18,481 bases of DNA, from the NCBI GenBank assembly GCA_021804705.1, contig JAJZHC010000009.1, positions 1 through 18,481 on the forward strand. Direction: 5' to 3'. Below, in pieces: positions 13,291 to 18,481 of the stretch (position 1 is the stretch's first letter; each line of letters starts with the position of its first letter). Position numbers and translations under genes: made by a program. This DNA comes from Pseudomonadota bacterium (GTDB taxonomy: Bacteria; Pseudomonadota; Gammaproteobacteria; Burkholderiales; Ferrovaceae). The notes below the pieces were generated by a model. That model saw only the letters and a list, made by a program, of their open reading frames with translations, was not told where the DNA came from and did not search any database.

Positions 13291-14181
13291 TTATCCCTTC
13301 ATGCCCGAAAGACAGACCCAGTCGCCCGACTGGGAATGCTGCGCGAGGGTGCAGGCGGGCTGGTAGGCTGCGATGACCATGTCGGCCTGACGGGCCAGGA
13401 TGCCTGACAGGGTGATCCAGCCGCCGGGTTTGAGCCGGTCGATCAACAGCGGGGCCAGTATGGCCAGGGGGGCTGCAAGAATGTTGGCCACAACCCCGTC
13501 AAATTGTCCGGGGGGAAGCGAATCAGGCAGACAGAAATCGACATCCACGCTATTGCGCACGGCATTGCCATGGGCCGCCTCCACCGCCGCCGGGTCGATG
13601 TCGACACCCGTCACAAGCGTGGCGCCCAGCATCCGGGCCGCAATGGCGAGAATGCCCGAACCGCAGCCATAGTCCAGAACATGCTGGTTTGCGGGTCGAT
13701 GGGCCACCAGCCAGGCGAGGCAGAGCTGTGTCGTGGGATGGCTTCCGGTACCAAAAGCCTGGCCGGGATCCAGGCGAATATTGAGCGCATGCGGGTCAGG
13801 GGGATGATGCCAGGTGGGCACGATCCACAACCCCGGCGCAGCTGGAATGGGATCAAACTGACTTTGAGTAAGGCGGACCCAGTCCTGGTCGGCCAGCACA
13901 TCGCTTTGAAAGGCGGGTGTTTCTGAAAGCCCCGCAGCGATCGCTGCTTCACGCATCAAGGCATGCGCGTCCGCCGTCAGGGGAATCAGGGCATCCACAA
14001 GGCAATGGGGCCAGAGGGCTGGCGGCGGTTCACCCGGTTCGCCAAAAACCTCGATTTCCGGGTGGCCCGTGGCGAGGTTCTGTTCGATGCCGGCAGATAG
14101 CGCTCCACATGCCATGAGCGCATCCGACAATGCCTCCGCCTGTTCGGCGGAAACCTCTGCAATCAGGCGTGTCCAGGCCAT
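13291..14181 (-). CDS. prmA: Ribosomal protein L11 methyltransferase
   Basis: Cytoplasmic S-adenosylmethionine-dependent enzyme that trimethylates ribosomal protein L11. The 296-residue product has the PrmA signature FGTGSHPTT (143-151) and the Rossmann motif I VLDYGCGSG (168-176), followed by GVDIDPAAVEAA for the SAM ribose, and a later VANILAAPL (related to the family NPPY-like position). Length and N-terminal substrate-binding domain match the family. The ATG at 14181 follows the accC TAA with no gap, so it is most likely translated by re-initiation. The accC-prmA adjacency is common in betaproteobacteria. Confidence 0.95.
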   Translation of the reverse strand: MAWTRLIAEVSAEQAEALSDALMACGALSAGIEQNLATGHPEIEVFGEPGEPPPALWPHCLVDALIPLTADAHALMREAAIAAGLSETPAFQSDVLADQDWVRLTQSQFDPIPAAPGLWIVPTWHHPPDPHALNIRLDPGQAFGTGSHPTTQLCLAWLVAHRPANQHVLDYGCGSGILAIAARMLGATLVTGVDIDPAAVEAAHGNAVRNSVDVDFCLPDSLPPGQFDGVVANILAAPLAILAPLLIDRLKPGGWITLSGILARQADMVIAAYQPACTLAQHSQSGDWVCLSGMKG

Positions 14182-15540
14182 TTATGACAGCTTGGCTTTA
14201 TCGCTAGCCAGTTTTTCCTGGAGGTAATGAATGCTGGTTTGTCCGGCAATGAACCCCTTGTCTTGCAACAGTTGCTGATGCAGGGGAATGTTGGTCTTGA
14301 TGCCTTCAACCACCATTTCGGACAGGGCGATGCGCATCCGGGCCAGTGCCTGTTCTCGCGTGGCACCATGGGTCAGCACCTTTGCAATCAGCGAATCGTA
14401 ATAAGGGGGGACAAAGTAGTTGTGGTAGATGTGGGAATCAACCCGGACCCCCGGTCCTCCTGGCGCATGGTACTGGGTGATCCGTCCGGGTGAGGGAACA
14501 AATGTAAAGGGGTCTTCGGCGTTGATCCGGCACTCGATGGCGTGCCCGCGCAACACCACATCCTTCTGGCGGAAGGACAGCTTGTTGCCGGCCGCAATCA
14601 GGATTTGTTCCTGAACGATGTCGATGCCCGTGATCAGTTCGGTCACCGGGTGTTCCACCTGAACCCGGGTATTCATTTCGATGAAATAGAACTCGCCGTT
14701 TTCGTAAAGAAATTCAAAGGTGCCGGCACCGCGGTATTTGATGCGCTTGCAGGCGGCCACGCAGCTTTCCCCGATTCTGTTGCGCATCTTTTCGGTAATG
14801 CCAGGAGCCGGTGCCTCTTCGATGATCTTTTGATGGCGGCGTTGCATCGAGCAATCGCGTTCGCCCAGAAACACGGCATTGCCATGTTCGTCGGAAAGCA
14901 CCTGGATTTCGATGTGACGTGGTTGCCCCAGAAATTTTTCCAGGTAAACCGTGTCATTGCCGAAGGCTGTTCGCGCCTCCCCCCGTGTCATGTCGAGCGA
15001 TGAGAAGAGATCCTCTTCCTTTTCCACCACGCGCATGCCCCGGCCCCCTCCCCCCGCGGCCGCCTTGATCAAAATGGGGTAGCCGATCTGTTCGGCCAGT
15101 TTTTTAATCTCCTTGGGGTCTTCTGGAAGCTGTCCTTCCGAACCGGGAACAACCGGAACGCCCGCCGCTTTCATGGCGCTCTTGGCGCTGATTTTGTCGC
15201 CCATCAGCCGGATGGTCTCGGCGCGCGGTCCGATAAAGACAAAACCGCTGTTCTCAACCCTTTCCGCGAAGTCCGCATTTTCTGACAGGAATCCATAGCC
15301 GGGGTGGATGGCCTCGGCTCCTGTGACTTCGGCGGCGGAGATGATGGCCGGAATATTGAGGTAACTACCCTGGGAGGGTGGCGGGCCGATGCATACCGAT
15401 TCGTCCGCAAGCATGACGTACTTGGCGTCTGCATCAGCCTCCGAGTGCACGGCAACGGTTTTAATGCCGAGTTCGCGGCAGGCTCGCTGTACCCGCAGGG
15501 CGATTTCGCCGCGATTGGCGATCAGGATTTTTTCAAACAT
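14182..15540 (-). CDS. accC: Acetyl-CoA carboxylase biotin carboxylase subunit
   Basis: ATP-dependent carboxylation of the biotin on AccB, the first half-reaction of malonyl-CoA formation in fatty-acid synthesis. The 452-residue product shows the N-terminal EKILIANRGEIALRV, the ATP-grasp glycine loop GGGGRGM (163-169), Cys230 and Lys238, and EMNTRVQVEHPVTE carrying Glu288, Asn290, Arg292 and Glu296. Length equals the family norm (E. coli 449). It starts 14 bp after the accB stop with no clear ribosome site, suggesting coupling to accB, and its TAA abuts the prmA start. The carboxyltransferase genes accA and accD are not in the window. Confidence 0.98.
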   Translation of the reverse strand: MFEKILIANRGEIALRVQRACRELGIKTVAVHSEADADAKYVMLADESVCIGPPPSQGSYLNIPAIISAAEVTGAEAIHPGYGFLSENADFAERVENSGFVFIGPRAETIRLMGDKISAKSAMKAAGVPVVPGSEGQLPEDPKEIKKLAEQIGYPILIKAAAGGGGRGMRVVEKEEDLFSSLDMTRGEARTAFGNDTVYLEKFLGQPRHIEIQVLSDEHGNAVFLGERDCSMQRRHQKIIEEAPAPGITEKMRNRIGESCVAACKRIKYRGAGTFEFLYENGEFYFIEMNTRVQVEHPVTELITGIDIVQEQILIAAGNKLSFRQKDVVLRGHAIECRINAEDPFTFVPSPGRITQYHAPGGPGVRVDSHIYHNYFVPPYYDSLIAKVLTHGATREQALARMRIALSEMVVEGIKTNIPLHQQLLQDKGFIAGQTSIHYLQEKLASDKAKLS

Positions 15541-15554
15541 GGCGCGTCGATCGC

Positions 15555-16031
15555 TCAGGCAGCAGCAATGACGAAAAGCGGCTGGCCATATTCGATGGGC
15601 TGCCCGTTTTCCACCAAAATTCGCTTGACGGTGCCGGACACGTCGGACTCGATTTCATTGAGCAGCTTCATGGCCTCGATGATGCACAGCGTCTGGCCCT
15701 CTGAAATGCTTTGGCCTATTTCCACAAAGGCCGGGGCTCCGGGCGACGGGGACCGGTAGAAAGTACCCACCATGGGTGATTTCACCACATGTCCTTCGTC
15801 TTCGGGGGTGGCTGCAACGGCTGCGGCTGCAGGTGCTACGGCCTGGGCCGGTGCAGCGGCGCCGCCCTGAACCGGATAGTGGTAAGCCATGGGGCTGGTA
15901 GCAAGAATGGTTTGGCTGTTTGGCGCCACTTTGGCGATGCGCACTTTTTCTTCGCCCTCTGTGATTTCCAGCTCGGCGATGCCTGATTCTTCCACCAGGT
16001 CGATCAGTTTCTTCAGTTTTCGGAGATCCAT
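15555..16031 (-). CDS. accB: Acetyl-CoA carboxylase biotin carboxyl carrier protein
   Basis: Carries the biotin of acetyl-CoA carboxylase between the biotin carboxylase and the carboxyltransferase. The 158-residue product has the BCCP N-terminus MDLRKLKKLIDLVEESGIAELEI-like (positions 1-23), an Ala/Pro-rich linker at about 57-76, and the biotinyl domain HVVKSPMVGTFYRSPSP with the biotinylation site EAMKLLNEI, Lys122. The protruding thumb segment (SPSPGAPAFVEIG) typical of BCCP is present. It lies 3 bp after aroQ and 14 bp before accC. Confidence 0.98.
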   Translation of the reverse strand: MDLRKLKKLIDLVEESGIAELEITEGEEKVRIAKVAPNSQTILATSPMAYHYPVQGGAAAPAQAVAPAAAAVAATPEDEGHVVKSPMVGTFYRSPSPGAPAFVEIGQSISEGQTLCIIEAMKLLNEIESDVSGTVKRILVENGQPIEYGQPLFVIAAA

Positions 16032-16034
16032 GGT

Positions 16035-16469
16035 TTATTTCTCTTCCAGCAGGTAGTCAAGCGCCAGTTCGTAGCCCCGCGCCCCCAATCCACTAATCAC
16101 CCCAAGGGCGAGCTGGGAGAGAAAGGACTGGTTACGGAAAGCTTCTCGAGCGTGGACGTTCGACAGATGAACTTCAATGAAGGGAATGGCCGCGGCCGCC
16201 AGGGCGTCGCGCAATGCGACGCTGGTATGCGTCAGCCCCCCCGGGTTGATGATGATGGCTTGCGTGCCATCCTTGCGCGCCTCATGGATTCGGTCGATGA
16301 GCGCACCTTCCCAGTTGCTTTGGAACGAACGGACTTCACAATGGCGCTCCCGCCCTCTGGCAGTCAGACGTGCATCGATGTCTTCCAGTCGGGTGGTGCC
16401 GTAAATCTCGGGTTCGCGGTCGCCCAACAGGTTCAAATTGGGTCCGTGAAGGATCAGGATTTTTTGCAT
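16035..16469 (-). CDS. aroQ: Type II 3-dehydroquinate dehydratase
   Basis: Third step of the shikimate pathway: 3-dehydroquinate to 3-dehydroshikimate. The 144-residue product begins MQKILILHGPNLNLLGDREP; catalytic Tyr23, Asn12, Arg19 and His101 (in EVHLSNVHARE) are present, as are INPGGLTHTSVALRDAL and Arg112. The frame extends upstream to GTG 16493, but ATG 16469 gives the standard family N-terminus; GGGGGA lies 10 bases upstream of it. First gene of the acc cluster; the 57-bp gap to the SDR gene ahead holds no clear promoter, so it might be read together with that gene. Confidence 0.97.
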   Translation of the reverse strand: MQKILILHGPNLNLLGDREPEIYGTTRLEDIDARLTARGRERHCEVRSFQSNWEGALIDRIHEARKDGTQAIIINPGGLTHTSVALRDALAAAAIPFIEVHLSNVHAREAFRNQSFLSQLALGVISGLGARGYELALDYLLEEK

Positions 16470-16526
16470 GAAAGGATTTTCCCCCACAATCACGGGAGTT
16501 GTCCAGCTTTTTGACGAAGATCGAGA

Positions 16527-17423
16527 CTATTCAAGTTTGAGATCCCCAATATTCCTGGCGGGGATGGTCCGCAATAAATCGTCAATCGTTGGATAGTACC
16601 ACGACAGGTGTAGCTCACTTTTGATTCTGGTATTGGCAATCTGACGCGATTCGGTCATGAAACTCCAGTGAATTTCACTGATGCGCTGCTGAAGCGTGGT
16701 CATTGGCAGGCGTTCTGGCATGGGCAGGCCAAAATGGTGTGCGAGACGCTCATAGTAGTCGCCCAGCCTCAGGCGGTTGTCATCCACGGCGTTGTAGATC
16801 CGGTTGGGACGTCCCCGGCGTGCCGCCTGGAGGGCAGCGCGGGCCAGGTCCAGGGCGTGGATGTGATTGGTCCAGGGGTCCTCAGCGGAGGCTGGAATCG
16901 GACCGCCCTGTTGCAAACGCTTCAGGGGCAGGCGGTCCTCGGCATAAATGCCGGGAGCGCGCACAATGGAGACCAGGCAGCCTGAGCGTGCGCCAAAGGC
17001 CCGAAGCCGGCGTTCGGCGTCGGTACGGCGACGGGCTCGCGGCGTGACGGGGCATACAGGGCGGGTTTCATCGATGAGCGCCCCCTGACAGTCGCCGTAG
17101 ACGCCGGTAGTGCTGATGTAAATGAGGTGCTGTGGTAGACTTCCACCCCGCTCCAGAGCCGCGATCAGATTTCCGGTCCTGGGGTCATCCGGGGTGTGGG
17201 TGGGTGGTGGCGCAAAGTGGAAGACGACTTCGGCCAGCCCAGACAGGCGTCGGAGGGTGGCGGGATGATCCAGGTTGCCTGTCAGTGGAATGGCCCCCAG
17301 CTCACGCCACCGTGCCGCGCAGTCGCGGTCCCGGCACAGCGCGAAAAGCTGCACTGGACCGCGCACAAGGGAAGCCATTCGGCGCGCGATGTCGCCTGAG
17401 CCTACGATTAACCAACGTTGCAT
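16527..17423 (-). CDS. NAD(P)-dependent SDR-family epimerase/dehydratase-like protein
   Basis: Atypical extended short-chain dehydrogenase of the sugar-epimerase type (YeeZ-like), 298 residues. The N-terminus MQRWLIVGSGDIARRM carries a GxGxxA dinucleotide motif. YISTTGVYGD (about 105-114) is the usual Ser/Thr block, and RAPGIYAEDRLPLKRL is the C-terminal substrate-side block, followed by TNHIHALDLARAAL. The YxxxK catalytic pair expected about 20-30 residues after the STTGVYG block is missing: the stretch reads RARRRTDAERRL. It may therefore bind nucleotide without being an ordinary dehydrogenase; members of this sub-group share this. The function is unknown. The ATG at 17423 has no Shine-Dalgarno sequence, and a divergent gene starts only 31 bp away. 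Confidence 0.8.
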   Translation of the reverse strand: MQRWLIVGSGDIARRMASLVRGPVQLFALCRDRDCAARWRELGAIPLTGNLDHPATLRRLSGLAEVVFHFAPPPTHTPDDPRTGNLIAALERGGSLPQHLIYISTTGVYGDCQGALIDETRPVCPVTPRARRRTDAERRLRAFGARSGCLVSIVRAPGIYAEDRLPLKRLQQGGPIPASAEDPWTNHIHALDLARAALQAARRGRPNRIYNAVDDNRLRLGDYYERLAHHFGLPMPERLPMTTLQQRISEIHWSFMTESRQIANTRIKSELHLSWYYPTIDDLLRTIPARNIGDLKLE

Positions 17424-17429
17424 AACGCA

Positions 17430-17438
17430 ATTCTAGCA
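17430..17438 (-). promoter_or_regulatory. Possible extended -10 for the SDR gene, leaderless
   Basis: TGCTAGAAT on the minus strand matches the extended -10 TGnTATAAT except one base. The transcription start would fall about at the SDR ATG (17423), consistent with the absence of a ribosome site there. The -35 is poor; best fit ACATGG at 17 bp. Confidence 0.3.
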
Positions 17439-17454
17439 GTCATCAGGATAAACC

Positions 17455-18481
17455 ATGTCAGTGCATGTCACGATTCAACCCAGTGGACACCAGTTTCAGG
17501 TCGAGGATGGCGAGACCATCCTGCAGGCCGCGTTACGCGAGGGTTATACGCTTCCCTTTGGGTGTCGTAGCGGTGCGTGTGGCAGTTGCAAGGGAAAGGT
17601 GTTGAGTGGCGCCGTGGACCACGGCGACTACCAGGATTCTGCATTGAGCGCTGAGGAAATAGCCCAGGGCAAGACACTGTTTTGCTGCGCAAAGCCCCTG
17701 GGTGACGTGGTGATCGAGGCTCGTGAAGTCAGTGGAATCAAGGATATACAAGTCAGAAAATTGCCTTGTCGCGTGGAGAGCATCGAGCGCCCCAATCACG
17801 ATGTGATCATTCTCAAACTGAAGTTGCCGGCCAACGAAAAATTCGAATTCCTGGCAGGGCAATATATCGATTTTCTGCTGAAGGACGGCAAACGCCGCAG
17901 TTTTTCCCTGGCCAATGCGCCCCATGACAGGGATTTTCTTGAGCTGCACATCCGTCATTATCCTGGCGGAAACTTTTCGGATTTTGTTTTCAATGAATTG
18001 AAAGAGCGGGCCATTTTGCGTTTTGAAGGGCCGTTGGGCACTTTCTTTTTACGCGAAGATTCCGATAAACCCATTATTCTGATGGCAGGTGCCACCGGGT
18101 TTGCGCCCATCAAGGGCATCATCGAGTCGGCGCGCCATAAGGGCATGATCCGACCCATGGTGCTCTATTGGGGCGTGCGAACCAAGGCCGACCTCTATCA
18201 CGCAGCCCTTGCCAGCAGCTGGCAGACCACGGACGGCCAGTTCACCTTCATCCCCGTATTGTCCGAACCGCGCGCTGAAGACCAGTGGGTGGGTCGTACC
18301 GGCCTCGTTCACCAGGCCATTCTGGACGACTTCCAGGATTTGTCTGGATACCAGGTCTATGCGTGCGGTGCGCCCCGCATGGTGGAATCCGGTTTCAAGG
18401 CTTTCACCGAGATGCGCGGACTGCCCGAGGAAGAGTTTTATTCCGACCCGTTTACGCCTTCAGTGGACAAGAGTCAGAAGT
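17455..18481 (+). CDS. Ferredoxin-type [2Fe-2S] NAD(P)H:flavin oxidoreductase (CDP-6-deoxy-delta-3,4-glucoseen reductase-like), 3'-truncated
   Basis: Single-chain electron-transfer reductase. The 342 codons present show a plant-type [2Fe-2S] domain (1-about 95) with CRSGACGSC giving Cys37, Cys42, Cys45 and the fourth ligand at Cys77 or Cys78; then an FAD domain with RSFSLAN (148-154, the RxYS motif) ; then an NAD(P)-binding domain with MAGATGFAPIKG (210-221), YWGVRTKADLY and YACGAPRMV (302-310). This fits the CDP-glucoseen reductase/phenol hydroxylase P5/AscD-like group; in betaproteobacteria such genes are often annotated as CDP-6-deoxy-delta-3,4-glucoseen reductase, but there is no CDP-sugar pathway here, so the true acceptor is unknown. 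Start ATG 17455 has AGGA 6 bases upstream. The frame is still open at the window end; the missing tail is likely short. Confidence 0.92.
   Translation, partial: MSVHVTIQPSGHQFQVEDGETILQAALREGYTLPFGCRSGACGSCKGKVLSGAVDHGDYQDSALSAEEIAQGKTLFCCAKPLGDVVIEAREVSGIKDIQVRKLPCRVESIERPNHDVIILKLKLPANEKFEFLAGQYIDFLLKDGKRRSFSLANAPHDRDFLELHIRHYPGGNFSDFVFNELKERAILRFEGPLGTFFLREDSDKPIILMAGATGFAPIKGIIESARHKGMIRPMVLYWGVRTKADLYHAALASSWQTTDGQFTFIPVLSEPRAEDQWVGRTGLVHQAILDDFQDLSGYQVYACGAPRMVESGFKAFTEMRGLPEEEFYSDPFTPSVDKSQK

Noticed and set aside
1..18481. CRISPR array, phage genes, toxin-antitoxin pair or biosynthetic cluster
   Set aside because: No regularly spaced repeats, integrase, small paired genes or pathway enzymes were seen; all long frames are explained by single-copy metabolic, envelope or signalling genes.

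Overview
The window looks like a chromosomal segment of a moderately GC-rich Gram-negative bacterium, most likely a betaproteobacterium. The strongest clue is the tight run aroQ-accB-accC-prmA followed by tpx and a PfkB kinase, a gene order I recall from Burkholderiales and Nitrosomonadales. A monoheme cytochrome c5, an lpp-type lipoprotein signal and a GT9 (LPS heptosyltransferase-type) enzyme agree with this. Genus and species cannot be fixed from sequence alone. No phage, CRISPR array, transposase or rRNA was seen.

Layout. 1-2712: cell-envelope genes, namely a 5'-truncated membrane O-acyltransferase with an SGNH domain (+) that converges on and overlaps a GT9 glycosyltransferase (-). 2767-6204: two exported hydrolases on the minus strand, a phosphoesterase lipoprotein (phospholipase C / acid phosphatase family) and a lipase-like alpha/beta hydrolase. 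6400-8936: a translationally coupled pair of c-di-GMP-type signalling proteins, EAL-HDOD then HD-GYP-like. 9082-9158: tRNA-Arg(CCG) on the minus strand, with an unusual 25-bp-period repeat just beyond its 3' end. 9234-10721: cytochrome c5 then apaH (+). 10621-16469: a compact minus-strand operon read as aroQ-accB-accC-prmA-gcvH-tpx-pfkB-plsC, with junctions from -4 to +32 bp, whose last gene overlaps apaH tail to tail by 101 bp. 16527-17423: an atypical SDR epimerase (-). 17455-end: a ferredoxin-reductase with an N-terminal [2Fe-2S] domain (+), cut by the window end.

How the genes fit together. The long operon joins the committed step of fatty-acid synthesis (the BCCP and biotin carboxylase subunits of acetyl-CoA carboxylase) with an acylglycerolphosphate acyltransferase-type enzyme, a shikimate-pathway enzyme, ribosomal-protein methylation, a lipoyl carrier protein and a peroxidase. 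It reads as a growth-linked housekeeping operon, not a dedicated pathway. The left part deals with the cell surface (glycan acylation, LPS-type sugar transfer, lipid and phosphoester hydrolysis) and with the c-di-GMP-type regulators that often control surface behaviour.

No wholly new system is evident. The points most worth checking are a lipase whose signal peptide begins upstream of any normal start codon, a long hairpin that buries the start region of the GT9 gene, the coupled EAL-HDOD/HD-GYP pair, a gcvH placed inside the acc-tpx operon, and the repeat next to the tRNA.
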